Position numbers and translations under genes: made by a program. From Acidobacteriota bacterium (GTDB lineage Bacteria > Acidobacteriota > Terriglobia > Terriglobales > Acidobacteriaceae): a stretch of DNA of 45,911 nt. Below the pieces are notes generated by a model. It was given only the letters and a program-made list of their open reading frames with translations. It made no database searches and was not told where the DNA came from. Shown piece by piece: positions 1-8,388 of the stretch (its first letter is position 1; each line of letters opens with the position of its first letter). Where the stretch lies: NCBI GenBank assembly GCA_021800255.1, contig JAJYZC010000021.1, positions 1 through 45,911 on the forward strand, in the 5' to 3' direction.

Positions 1-2
1 GC

Positions 3-932
3 AGCGCATCCCATCATGGCCCGGAGATCGCGATTCTCCACAAAAGGCCGAATACATTTGCGCGGACCAACTTGCCAACGTCATTTTTCGCTTGCAGAAA
101 AGCGGCGGACCATACATTTACTCCGCCCCAGTGGTTCCCTTTTACTCCGCCCTTGACAAGCGCGGCCGAGATCGAGCCGAACAATGCCGGCGCTGTTTTT
201 GAATTGTGCTGGCGCGAATTTCCAGACCCAGAAGAGATCTCGCGCGAAATTCTGAACGACAACCCTGCACTGATCCGTCAATACGTTGACTTTCTCTTCG
301 CCAAGGATCAGTTTTCTGCTGCGGCCGCCGCGGCGCAACGCCTGGTCCGGTACGGCGATTCAAGAACGGATGCCACCCCACTGTTGAAAGCCATCAACCG
401 GCTGGTTGCCGCCAAGGATGTACCCGCAGCGCGCGCGCTGTGGCGTGCACTGATTGATCGGCATTGGATCGTTGCCGATGCAACAATGATCAACAACCCC
501 AACTTTGCGCGCAATCCTTTGCCAGTGAGTTTTGACTGGAACCTGCCATCGTATGATGGTCTGCATTCCTGGCCGGGGCCGGCGGGGTTGGAATCGGAGT
601 TCACCGGCATAGAGCCGGAGACCTGTATTGTCGCCGAGCAGTCCGTAGTACTCGCGCCGGGCAAATACGGGCTCGAATACATCTACCGCACTTCTCAAAT
701 TCCGCCGGCGACTGGACTGCGATGGCAAATCGTCGATGCCGCGTCGGACACACCGCTCGCAACGTCTCCGGACCTATCCAGCGCGGTTTTGCAATCCTCG
801 CGGTTTGAGTTCTCGGTGCCCGAAGGGGCATCCCTGCTTGAAATTCGCCTGGCCTATCAGCGGGCAATAGGCACTACTAGGATCTCAGGAAGGCTCGTGA
901 TACGATCTGTTCAAATCGTACCTGGTCTCTGA
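3..932 (+). CDS. TPR-like / C-terminal beta-sandwich protein, 5' partial
   Basis: The reading frame is open to the left window edge, so the true start lies outside; the first possible internal start is a TTG at 72. The last ~180 residues look like a beta-rich carbohydrate-binding-like domain (motif F-D-W-N-L-P, then alternating hydrophobic strands). The middle part (F-E-L-C-W-R-E, then alternating short helices rich in Ala and Leu) looks like tetratricopeptide-type helical repeats. I recall proteins of this build beside O-antigen ligases in Acidobacteria, and one lies convergently downstream at 1338-2660. A role in exopolysaccharide or lipopolysaccharide export is therefore inferred from context; no catalytic motif is visible. 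The first ~60 residues fit the repeat pattern poorly, so a small frameshift near 70-180 cannot be excluded. Confidence 0.7.
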   Translation, partial: SASHHGPEIAILHKRPNTFARTNLPTSFFACRKAADHTFTPPQWFPFTPPLTSAAEIEPNNAGAVFELCWREFPDPEEISREILNDNPALIRQYVDFLFAKDQFSAAAAAAQRLVRYGDSRTDATPLLKAINRLVAAKDVPAARALWRALIDRHWIVADATMINNPNFARNPLPVSFDWNLPSYDGLHSWPGPAGLESEFTGIEPETCIVAEQSVVLAPGKYGLEYIYRTSQIPPATGLRWQIVDAASDTPLATSPDLSSAVLQSSRFEFSVPEGASLLEIRLAYQRAIGTTRISGRLVIRSVQIVPGL

Positions 933-935
933 ACG

Positions 936-1301
936 ATGACCTGTCCTTACTGTGGCAGTTCCGATATCCGCGCCTCTCTGCACGCACACAGGCTGGATAT
1001 GCTCTACCGCTTGCGTGGTCAGGAGGCCTTCCGCTGCCGCGCCTGCCGGCATCGGTTTTATGCTGCAAAATCCGCAGTCGCGCATCGGATGCATGGGCAT
1101 CGGTCCCCAAAGCCCGGCGCTCTGCACCCAGCGATTCCCAATCGCATGCGCCTCCTGCGGCGGCTGGTGATGTTGGCCATTTTCGTTTTGGCGTTCTTGA
1201 TATTCTGGGTCTTCCTGCGCTATATCACGACGGAGCGAAATCCTTCAGAGGAAACACCGGCGGGCTCTCTCCGTGTGCACACCTCCGATTTTTGCGCCTA
1301 A
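936..1301 (+). CDS. Small zinc-ribbon membrane protein
   Basis: This 121-residue protein starts 3 bases after the preceding stop and is probably cotranscribed with it. It opens with a C-P-Y-C-G-S knuckle followed by C-R-A-C-R about 30 residues later, which together make a four-cysteine zinc ribbon. A single hydrophobic helix follows at about residues 72-92 (R-R-L-V-M-L-A-I-F-V). The C-terminal tail is short and polar. The layout is that of a cytoplasmic zinc ribbon anchored by one membrane helix. The function is unknown; the neighbours suggest the envelope polysaccharide context. Confidence 0.7.
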   Translation: MTCPYCGSSDIRASLHAHRLDMLYRLRGQEAFRCRACRHRFYAAKSAVAHRMHGHRSPKPGALHPAIPNRMRLLRRLVMLAIFVLAFLIFWVFLRYITTERNPSEETPAGSLRVHTSDFCA

Positions 1302-1337
1302 TCAAACCACGCCTCCTTCAACTCCGCCCCTCCCATC

Positions 1338-2660
1338 TCACCGCTTGAGCTCCAGAACGGAGGCTACGTTTTCCGCTGCGGATGGAGTCGTGGTGTGCCG
1401 TAGACGCTGTCTGTCGGCAGTCTTCTCCATAAAAAGCAATCCGAGCATGGCGAACATCCAACCGGAGACGGCAGGGCGGGGAAAGGGATAGTCCACGCAG
1501 GCGTTCAGCATGACGGCAATCAAGCCCAGTCCCCAGGGATGACGGACAGCAGCGGGTATGGCAGAGGCAAATGGAACCATCACCAGAAGCAAAAAAGGAA
1601 TTCCGCCGTCCGCAGCGAACTCCGCCCAGTCATTGTGCGCGTGATTGGCGTACATATCAAGAGCCGCGATTGCATGCTGCTGATACACCTCCGGGAACGT
1701 GTCCAGCCCGTAACCCGTAAGCGGGCGGTGCTCCATCATATCAACGGCCGCCAGCAAGAACTCCTTCCTGGCGCCGTAAGGGTCAGGCTGGAAGAAGCGT
1801 TGCCAAACTCTTTGCCAGCCAACAGCTAAGGTCAAAACAGCAGCCACGATCGGCGCCAATGCAAGCATCGCGACCGTTGACCTCAAGGACCATCCGGGCT
1901 TTTGCCGCCAAGACCAAAACAGGCCTGCTCCCAGCATGACCAGCAACTCCGCCGTACACAGAGCCGCGCCAGCGCGCGAGGCCGACCCGATTACCGATGC
2001 GTACAGAACGCCGGCAGCAAGCGCATATCCCCAAGAACACCATCCCCTTCGTAGGCCCCACCATAGCGCGATGGGTAGAGCGAGCTCTACAAACTGTACA
2101 TAGTTGTTGCTATAGGGGAAGGTCGCAAAAACGAAGGGATATCCGGAAGAGAAGACCCAAAGAACCCTGCCCCGGGAGGTAAAGAGTTGCGCGATGCAAA
2201 GCACCGCCATCGCAACTTCGAAATAGAGAAATGCGTGAAGGGCAACGTGTCTGGCCGCACGGCTACGGCCGACAATTTGGCTGAGAAAGAACACTCCAGC
2301 CAGGGATCCCCATCGCAGCGTGGCCTCGCGGGTTTCGTGGCTCGAGGCCGTAGTGTGCGCCACAAGTTGTAGCACGCCCCAGAGCGGAATCAGGTAAACC
2401 AGCCAGGCGGTCCAACCCTCGGCCAGATCTTCTTTCCCTTTGCGAATACCCGCAATCAGGCAAGCCGCAACGAGTAAGTAAATCCCGATCTGAAAAGACT
2501 CAAGCGCCCATGCCGCGCGCACAAACACCGTGGCCGTAGTGAATATGAGCAGCACCAGCAACGGTGCGCCTGGAAACATAAGGGCCCGCCGGTCTGCTAT
2601 TCCGGTCCGGCTATCGAGTCCGGCAAATGCGGGTTGGGAGGATGCAGGCAATGGGCACAT
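1338..2660 (-). CDS. O-antigen ligase family membrane protein
   Basis: A polytopic membrane protein with about ten hydrophobic segments. It carries a large periplasmic loop before the C-terminal helices with G-Y-G-L-D-T-F-P-E-V-Y and N-H-A-H-N-D-W-A-E-F, the signature region of the Wzy_C / WaaL family. Members transfer or polymerise undecaprenyl-linked glycans at the periplasmic face of the inner membrane. The frame stays open upstream to a TTG at 2861, but residues before the ATG at 2660 are polar and not family-like. Alternative starts are 2768 (ATG) and 2579 (ATG), and none has a strong Shine-Dalgarno. It is convergent with the zinc-ribbon gene. Whether it ligates O-antigen or polymerises an exopolysaccharide cannot be told from sequence. 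Confidence 0.85.
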   Translation of the reverse strand: MCPLPASSQPAFAGLDSRTGIADRRALMFPGAPLLVLLIFTTATVFVRAAWALESFQIGIYLLVAACLIAGIRKGKEDLAEGWTAWLVYLIPLWGVLQLVAHTTASSHETREATLRWGSLAGVFFLSQIVGRSRAARHVALHAFLYFEVAMAVLCIAQLFTSRGRVLWVFSSGYPFVFATFPYSNNYVQFVELALPIALWWGLRRGWCSWGYALAAGVLYASVIGSASRAGAALCTAELLVMLGAGLFWSWRQKPGWSLRSTVAMLALAPIVAAVLTLAVGWQRVWQRFFQPDPYGARKEFLLAAVDMMEHRPLTGYGLDTFPEVYQQHAIAALDMYANHAHNDWAEFAADGGIPFLLLVMVPFASAIPAAVRHPWGLGLIAVMLNACVDYPFPRPAVSGWMFAMLGLLFMEKTADRQRLRHTTTPSAAENVASVLELKR

Positions 2661-2972
2661 TCTAAACCATTTCGCGATTGGGTTAACAGAGCTCGGCGGC
2701 AATGCTCCGGTTCGAGATGGTTCATAAGTCGCCAAAGAAGCCGAAATCGCGCTCAAAGCTGCGCCCATCCGTAGCCCCAGTGCGATTGAAGATCGCCGCC
2801 GCATCTTCAACAAAAATCCGCACGAACGCTCCACCTCAATTGAATTCAGGAGGCCATACAAATAAGGCCTTCGCAGGTGCCGTGTGTTTCATTGCGAGTC
2901 AGCCTCCTTGTGGGCTGGATTCCGCCGATAACTCCGTTAAGCCTCCTGAGAGCAGTATGGCGGGAGTTCGGC

Positions 2973-3533
2973 ATGAAAACAGAAACGATTTCGCCAACCT
3001 TGGTGGTTGAGATGGTAGTTGCGATAACGGTTGCGCTGGTGATTGCGATGACCAGCCTGGCTATACACGCGCAGCAGCCATCGATCCCGTTCAACCGGAT
3101 CCAACGGGAATCACAACCGCGGCTTCATCAAATGGCAGACGTAACCGCTGCCACGACCACAGATGGGTCATTCTCAAGCTTGAGCGCAAGCGCGGCGCCG
3201 GCATTGGGCATGGCCTACACCCGGCCTGCCGCCCCGCGCATTCCTCGCGTATTTGATCGCAAGTTTTTCTTGCTCAATGCGTTGCATTTGGGAATGGCGC
3301 TGGCCGACGTGGGGCTGGCGCAACATTGCATTGCCGAACATCAATGCAAAGAAGCCAATCCCTTGATGCCCTCTTCACGGGCAGGACAGTTCAGTGTCAG
3401 CCTGGGAATGTTTGCCTTCACCTCCGGCGAAAGCTACTGGTTAAAGAAACATCGGGCGAGATCGTGGTGGGAGCCGCCCACGGCAGGCATCGTCGCTCAC
3501 ATCGTCGGTGTCGCTTCGGAGATCGCTCGCTGA
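2973..3533 (+). CDS. Hypothetical membrane protein (DUF5658-like C-terminus)
   Basis: The ATG at 2973 was chosen because GGGAG lies just upstream and because the protein then begins with a hydrophobic leader (residues 10-30) ending A-I-H-A-Q-Q, a plausible signal peptide or anchor. The frame is open further upstream to 2877, but that extension lacks support. The C-terminal half holds three hydrophobic stretches with L-N-A-L-H-L-G-M-A-L-A-D-V-G and E-A-N-P-L-M-P. An acidic residue in the first helix followed by E-A-N-P-L-M is a pattern I associate with small four-helix DUF5658-type membrane proteins. The function is unknown. It is the last gene before the structured non-coding stretch that precedes the mobile region. 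Confidence 0.6.
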   Translation: MKTETISPTLVVEMVVAITVALVIAMTSLAIHAQQPSIPFNRIQRESQPRLHQMADVTAATTTDGSFSSLSASAAPALGMAYTRPAAPRIPRVFDRKFFLLNALHLGMALADVGLAQHCIAEHQCKEANPLMPSSRAGQFSVSLGMFAFTSGESYWLKKHRARSWWEPPTAGIVAHIVGVASEIAR

Positions 3534-3665
3534 GAAGCATAGAGCCACCGTGCATTAAACGACGCGAGCCTCACGCGCATACCGCAGAGTGTCTGGCGCA
3601 TGAAAATTCCCCAGTTCGGACACATTCTGAGCATTCTGGCCCTGGGAGGGCGAGGATGCTGCGAC

Positions 3666-3708
3666 TGGAAAGCATGGGAAACAATAAAATTGTTTCCCAT
3701 GCTTTCCA
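3666..3708. repeat. 20-bp perfect inverted repeat with 3-nt spacer
   Basis: The left arm TGGAAAGCATGGGAAACAAT is followed by AAA and then its exact reverse complement. The perfection and length (20 bp per arm) exceed what intrinsic terminators usually show, and no T-run follows directly. It could be a strong hairpin, a protein-binding palindrome or a relic of a mobile palindromic element. Confidence 0.85.
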
Positions 3709-3949
3709 CAGACCTTGGAAATCGATGAAGCCGATTTCTACATTCCCTCGCCTCGGCGGCGGGCACAATATAATCTCTCCCTTAAAAAAACAAAAGCAAA
3801 AACAAAAGGAGCCTTCTCCACACCCACCGCTATGGCGCTCCTTTAGGCTCATTCTTCGATTCGAAAAGACTCATCCCGTCCTGGGCGGGCCGCTGACTTC
3901 GTAGCAGATTGTTCCTTCCATTCCACTCCGCGCCCTCGGCGGACGGCCC

Positions 3950-4036
3950 AGCGCACGATCTTGCCGTGCGCTGAACGGGCCTTTTGCAGTCCGTTCGGAG
4001 CGCCGCCGCGCGCCAAACCAAAAGCGGGTTTGGCGC
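3950..4036. repeat. Two GC-rich hairpins in the ardC upstream region
   Basis: AGCGCACG at 3950-3957 pairs with CGTGCGCT at 3965-3972 across 7 bases. GCGCCAAACC at 4010-4019 pairs with GGTTTGGCGC at 4027-4036, also across 7 bases. Both are perfect. Together with the longer stem at 4084-4160 they form a run of secondary structures before an antirestriction gene. Confidence 0.75.
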
Positions 4037-4083
4037 TTGCCGCGCCTTTCCTCCGGACTCCCACCGTCGGGCGCTCTCGTTTT

Positions 4084-4160
4084 CTCTCGGTCCGCCACCG
4101 TCTTCGTGCTTCCCAGCCGTGGGCGAGAAAGACACTCAGCCGGCAACGGCGGACCGAGAG
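4084..4160 (+). promoter_or_regulatory. 13-bp stem that would sequester the ardC ribosome-binding site
   Basis: CTCTCGGTCCGCC at 4084-4096 is the exact reverse complement of GGCGGACCGAGAG at 4148-4160, with 51 bases between. The 3' arm runs into the purine-rich GAGAGGAG just before the ATG at 4171. In the transcript the stem would therefore overlap the Shine-Dalgarno region. The pairing is directly visible; a role in translational control, or a single-strand promoter role, is inference. Confidence 0.5.
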
Positions 4161-4170
4161 GAGAAAAAAC

Positions 4171-5139
4171 ATGAATTGGAAGAGCAACAACAGCAACGGC
4201 GGCAGCGCCACCACCGCGCCGCACAGGAAAAATGCGGCGCTTCGCAGTGAATCCCCCTACCAGCAGCGCACTACGCAGCGCGAAAACCCCGCGCAGCAAC
4301 TCATCAAGCAGGCCGTCGAGTTCCTGCTCCAGCAGCTTGAGGCAGGCAAGAGCGAGACGTTGACCGCGTATCTGGCGGCCATGGCCCGTTTCCACAATTA
4401 CAGCTTCGGCAACATTCTCGCCATCGCGCGGCAGCGCCCGACCGCAACCCGCGTTGCGGGCATCCGCACATGGAACGAGTTGGGCCGGTTTGTGAAGAAG
4501 GGCGAGAAGGGTATCCAGATTCTCGCCCCGATCATCGGCCACCGGCGCAGGAAGGATGAGGCCGACCTCAACCGTGCACAGGACGACAGCACCAAGACCG
4601 CCCCCGTGCTGATCGGCTTTCGCGCCGTCTACGTTTTCGATGTGGAGCAGACCGAAGGCGTAGACCTGCCGGAGTTTGACCACGGCGTCAGCGGCGAAGT
4701 CGGCGCACACCGTGACCGGCTGATTACGTTCCTCAACGCGCAGGGCATTCAACTGGAGTTCAACGAGAGGATTGCCCCGGCGCTTGGCGTCAGCTACGGC
4801 GGGCGCATCGCGCTACTGCCCGGCCAGTCGAAGGCCGAAGAGTTCACCACGCTGGTACACGAGACGGCGCATGAACTCTTGCACAAGACCGAGCGGCGCA
4901 CGATGACCACCGCGACCGTGCGCGAGACCGAAGCCGAGGCCGTGGCTTTCATCGTCGGCCAGGCCGTCGGCCTTGAGATGGGAACCGCGTCGAGCGACTA
5001 CATCCAGATGTACGCGGGCAATGCGGCGCTTTTGACCGAGAGCCTCGAAGTCATCCAGCGCACCTCCGCCGTGATCCTCGGAGCCATTCTCTCCGAGGAC
5101 GCGGCCAGCGAGACGAATTCACTCGCGGAGGTGGCGTAA
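4171..5139 (+). CDS. ardC: ArdC-type antirestriction protein (ssDNA-binding domain plus metallopeptidase)
   Basis: The 322-residue protein starts at the ATG at 4171, preceded by GAGAGGAG. The frame is open upstream to 3961, but that part is arginine-rich shadow sequence overlapping the hairpins. Residues ~35-160 match the ArdC N-terminal DUF1738-like ssDNA-binding domain (N-Y-S-F-G-N-I-L-A-I, F-V-K-K-G-E-K-G-I-Q-I-L). The C-terminal half carries the zincin motif H-E-T-A-H-E-L-L-H with a downstream glutamate-rich helix (E-T-E-A-E-A-V-A-F). ArdC proteins of conjugative elements protect incoming DNA from restriction. The gene opens a short run with the next two genes, and its stop overlaps the next start by one base (TAATG). 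Confidence 0.88.
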   Translation: MNWKSNNSNGGSATTAPHRKNAALRSESPYQQRTTQRENPAQQLIKQAVEFLLQQLEAGKSETLTAYLAAMARFHNYSFGNILAIARQRPTATRVAGIRTWNELGRFVKKGEKGIQILAPIIGHRRRKDEADLNRAQDDSTKTAPVLIGFRAVYVFDVEQTEGVDLPEFDHGVSGEVGAHRDRLITFLNAQGIQLEFNERIAPALGVSYGGRIALLPGQSKAEEFTTLVHETAHELLHKTERRTMTTATVRETEAEAVAFIVGQAVGLEMGTASSDYIQMYAGNAALLTESLEVIQRTSAVILGAILSEDAASETNSLAEVA

Positions 5140-5549
5140 TGAAAACCATTCTCCAGATTCTTGCGGCGGCGGGCGGGTTCCGCCGCGACCTCTATCTGCG
5201 CATCGAGAACCCGCCTTATATGCGGCTTGTCATCGAGGCCACGCCGGAGCCGGGACCGCTTGGCGCTCCGGCAATCTCCATCGCGCATTACGGCGAACAG
5301 AACGGCGACCTGATGCGCGACCCGGAGATGTGTTTCGAGTTGACCAACCCGTTGCGTTTGGGCTGGACGATGACGCCTTACTACTTTCGCAACGATTACC
5401 TCGGCGTCGAGCAGTTTTCGCGCACGCGCGATGAGAAGAACTACATCTTCTATCCCGACCTGTTTCACCAGCACGAGAGCTTTGCCCGCACGTGGGATCG
5501 CAACTTGCGCGCGCAGGGATTCCTTGAGGCATTTGAGCGCAGCCGCTAA
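5139..5549 (+). CDS. DUF6908-like hypothetical protein
   Basis: 136 residues, translationally coupled to ardC through TAATG. The sequence is compact, with H-Y-G-E-Q-N-G-D-L-M and D-P-E-M-C-F-E in the middle and an aromatic C-terminal half. I recall this H-Y-x-E-Q-N-G-D pattern from DUF6908 proteins of plasmids and integrative elements, which usually sit beside ArdC- and ParB-type genes as here. No catalytic residues or membrane segments are evident and the function is unknown. Confidence 0.65.
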   Translation: MKTILQILAAAGGFRRDLYLRIENPPYMRLVIEATPEPGPLGAPAISIAHYGEQNGDLMRDPEMCFELTNPLRLGWTMTPYYFRNDYLGVEQFSRTRDEKNYIFYPDLFHQHESFARTWDRNLRAQGFLEAFERSR

Positions 5550-5624
5550 CCCGCCAATCACCGGGCGGGTTCATGCGGCCCGCCCACGCCTTCATGCACC
5601 ACGACCTCACAAGGAGAATCCAAA

Positions 5625-7226
5625 ATGACGAACACCATGCAGTCTGAATATCGCAATCTGCCGCTCGACGCGCTCACCGAGTCGCCGAACAACCCCCGCA
5701 AGAATTTTGACGAAGCCAGCCTTAACGAGTTGGCCGAGTCGATCAAGACGCAGGGCATTCTCGCGCCGCTTGTGGTCCGGCCCGTCGATCATCACTTTGA
5801 GATCGTAGCCGGTGCCCGCCGCTATCGCGCGGCGCAGCGGACAGGGCTTGAAACCGCGCCGGTGCGCATTGTCGAGTTGACCGACGCCCAGGCGCTCGAA
5901 ACCAGCATCGTCGAGAACCTCCAGCGCCGCGACGTGCATCCGCTCGACGAGGCGCAAGGCTTTGCCGCATTGATGCGTCTTGAAGAGCCGAAGTACACCA
6001 TCGAACAAATCGGCGCAAAATGTGGCAAAAATCCTGCATACGTCGGCGCCCGCCTTCGCTTAACCGAGCTTGCCGCGCCCGTCGCTGAAGCCTTTGCCAA
6101 GGATGAAATTGGCGTCGGCCATGCGCTCTTGCTGGCCAAGCTGCAACCGGCGCAGCAGGAGGAAGCCCTCGCCGCTTGCTATCAGGAGCAGTACACCAAC
6201 GGCACCGGGAAGCCGAAGCGCATCCTGCTCCCGGTCCGCCATCTGCAACAGTGGATCGAGCACAATATATTGCTGGAGCTTGCCGCCGCGCCGTTCTCGA
6301 AAACGGACGCCGCGCTTGTGCCGGAGGCCGGTTCCTGCGTCGATTGCCCCAAGCGCACCGGCCACAATGTCCTGCTCTTCTCTGGGCTAGCGCCTCAACA
6401 TGATTCCTGCTCGGACCCGAAATGCTGGGCAATGAAGGTTGATGCGCACGTCAAGCAGGCCATCGCCGCCAAACCGAAACTCGTTCAGATCAGCACGGCC
6501 TACGGCGCAGCGAAGGGCGACAGCCCCGTTGTGCCGCGCAACAAATATGTTGAGATTCGCACCGGCAAGCCCGCCAACCAGAAGCAGCGCGACTGGCCGG
6601 AGTATAGGACCTGCAAGTTCACCACCGAGGCCATCGTCACCGAGGGCAGCGAGAAGGGCGAACTGCGGCGCATCTGCGCGAATCCCGATTGCCCGATTCA
6701 CCACGCCCGCAAGCAGCGGCCCGCGAACGATGCGGCATTCAAAGCCGAGCAGGAAAAGCGCCGCCGCGAGGAAGCCATCGCGCAGACAACCGGCCTTCGC
6801 GTCCTCAAGGCCATCGGCGACGCGGTTCCCGTCCGGCTGATGAAGCGCGACCTGCTCTTTACCGCCGAGCGCCTCGCCGCCGTGCTGGACGAGCGCCGCA
6901 TTGCAATCCTGCTGCGGCTTCACAGTGTCGGCAAAGCCAACGGCACCGCCGACGCCCCGGCCAAGCTGTTTGCGTCCTTTCTCCGCAAAGCCGACGAAGG
7001 CACACTCGGCCGGGTTTTGGTCGAAGTCGCCGTTCTCCAGTCGGCCCACTCGCCGACCGACGCCGCCAAGACCCTCCACGATGCAGCCGAGTTCTACAAG
7101 GTGGACGTGGCCGCGAACACGAGCAAGGTCAAGCAGGAGTTCGCGGCGAAAGACAAGGCCAAGGAGACGAAGAAGGCCTCCCCCAAACCGGCACCCAAAC
7201 GCACCCAAAAGGCCGCCGCCGCGTAA
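5625..7226 (+). CDS. Large ParB/Spo0J-family protein with cysteine clusters
   Basis: 533 residues, start supported by AAGGAG 12 bases upstream. Residues 9-110 form the ParB N-terminal nucleotide-binding domain: N-P-R-K-N-F, then G-A-R-R-Y-R-A-A, then E-N-L-Q-R-R-D-V-H-P-L-D-E-A. A helix-turn-helix follows (T-I-E-Q-I-G-A-K-C-G-K-N-P-A-Y-V). The middle has C-V-D-C-P, C-S-D-P-K-C-W, R-T-C-K and C-A-N-P-D-C-P-I-H-H, which look like zinc-binding knuckles rather than a classic ParB dimerisation domain. The tail is lysine- and alanine-rich. ParB proteins of this size are typical of plasmids and integrative elements and may regulate or stabilise them. No ParA partner lies next to it; the MinD-like genes at 36000-37957 are of another type. 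Confidence 0.88.
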   Translation: MTNTMQSEYRNLPLDALTESPNNPRKNFDEASLNELAESIKTQGILAPLVVRPVDHHFEIVAGARRYRAAQRTGLETAPVRIVELTDAQALETSIVENLQRRDVHPLDEAQGFAALMRLEEPKYTIEQIGAKCGKNPAYVGARLRLTELAAPVAEAFAKDEIGVGHALLLAKLQPAQQEEALAACYQEQYTNGTGKPKRILLPVRHLQQWIEHNILLELAAAPFSKTDAALVPEAGSCVDCPKRTGHNVLLFSGLAPQHDSCSDPKCWAMKVDAHVKQAIAAKPKLVQISTAYGAAKGDSPVVPRNKYVEIRTGKPANQKQRDWPEYRTCKFTTEAIVTEGSEKGELRRICANPDCPIHHARKQRPANDAAFKAEQEKRRREEAIAQTTGLRVLKAIGDAVPVRLMKRDLLFTAERLAAVLDERRIAILLRLHSVGKANGTADAPAKLFASFLRKADEGTLGRVLVEVAVLQSAHSPTDAAKTLHDAAEFYKVDVAANTSKVKQEFAAKDKAKETKKASPKPAPKRTQKAAAA

Positions 7227-7249
7227 CCGTCAATCAACCAAACCCCATT

Positions 7250-7279
7250 GCGGAGCCGGCAAACGGCTCCGCATTTTTA
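7250..7279 (+). terminator. Intrinsic terminator after parB-like gene
   Basis: GCGGAGCC pairs with GGCTCCGC across a 7-base loop and is followed by ATTTTT, 23 bases after the stop codon. This is a classical rho-independent terminator. Confidence 0.85.
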
Positions 7280-7412
7280 TGCCCGCGCCCGTCTACCCGC
7301 CCTTATTTGTGCTCCCGCCTCAGCGGGAGGCCATTTTCCCCCGCCCGACGGGCTGGTGCGCCACCACTCGTAGCGCACTCTGAATGGTAACGCGTTTGCG
7401 GGGAATAATCCT

Positions 7413-8204
7413 TCAATAGGCTTGTTTTGGGCGAACGGCCAGAATGAAGCTAACACCGTATTGGGTTAGAGCGTACGTGGTCTTCGTGCCACCTGCGGAA
7501 TGGCCGGCGGGGACTTCCGCTATATCGGTTTCCACCCACATCATCTCTCCAGGCATGTACACCATTTTCTTTTCAAGAAGGTTCAACCGTTCCAGATCGT
7601 GCAGCATCAGCTCGAAATTTGTCATTTCGTCGAACGCTGCAATCTGCTCGGGAGACATGCGATGTTTGAACACGCGCATCTCAGCCGGACTCGGCGCTTA
7701 CAATTTCGGGTTGTAGATGTCAACGAGAGTGAAGAAGCTCAGCTCATCTCTGCCCTCGCGTTTCCCGGAGCAGTAGTCTGTAGGTGCTGACACGCGCTCC
7801 CAGATCCGATCCAGGTAGCGAGCTTCTGCTGGTGTCAATTGCGAAAGTGTTTGACCAAATGACGGCAGTACACCATTCGCGCCTGTCGCAACGCTTTCCA
7901 AAAGCGATGCCCATCGTTCTTGCAGTTCATCATCACTTTGCATCGCGGCATCTCTAAGCAGTGGAAGCACGCGCCTGATTGCCTCTTCATCGAGCGGTTT
8001 GCCCTTCCTTTGGCGTGCCCACTTTTTGAAGATTTTGGGTAGGTTATCTTCAAAGTAGAAGCGAGCAATGTCGCTGATTAGCCCGAAAATCTGACCAAAG
8101 TTCTGTGCCGTCGGCCTGAGCGAATCTTTCACCAGCTCAGAGTTTAACGCCTCCCTTACTATCTCTCCGGCCGCCGCATTCGGGTCGAAATCCGAAACAC
8201 TCAT
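7413..8204 (-). pseudogene. Abi-alpha-like (DUF4393) gene interrupted by an in-frame TAA
   Basis: Two pieces lie in the same frame on the minus strand: 8204-7698 (168 codons) and, after one TAA and six codons, 7679-7413 (88 codons). Together they give about 264 residues, the usual size of DUF4393 / Abi-alpha proteins. The first piece has the typical middle (P-L-L-R-D-A-A-M-Q-S-D-D-E-L-Q-E-R-W-A-S-L-L, then L-S-Q-L-T-P-A-E-A-R-Y-L). The second ends as family members do (L-E-R-L-N-L-L, then Y-A-L-T-Q-Y-G-V-S-F). A single base change would restore one gene. The family is named after a putative abortive-infection function. Alternatives are two separate small proteins or a sequencing error. It is divergent from the DUF3800 gene. 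Confidence 0.65.
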
Positions 8205-8388
8205 CTTTCCCGCCTCCTATAAACGCCTGTTCTGCACCCGAATACTCCACCGGCGCGTATGGCAAGAGTGGTTCACCAATATGATAGATCGACCCAGTGG
8301 TCACTTCTCGGGTATTTACAAATGTTCGATACAATTCACCAATGAGGTTGAAAGACACGCCAAATACGCACACTGAGCGGAAGGCTGG

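Larger units (their letters stand above)
3534..4170 (+). other. Non-coding, hairpin-rich stretch ahead of ardC
   Basis: There is no convincing gene here. The stretch contains a 20-bp perfect palindrome at 3666-3708, an A-rich run at 3782-3812 and three inverted repeats in the 220 bases before the ardC start (listed separately). It probably holds the ardC promoter and may hold a transfer or replication site, or a boundary of the integrative element. I looked here for a copy of the tRNA-Arg 5' half that would mark the element's far end and did not see one. Confidence 0.6.
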
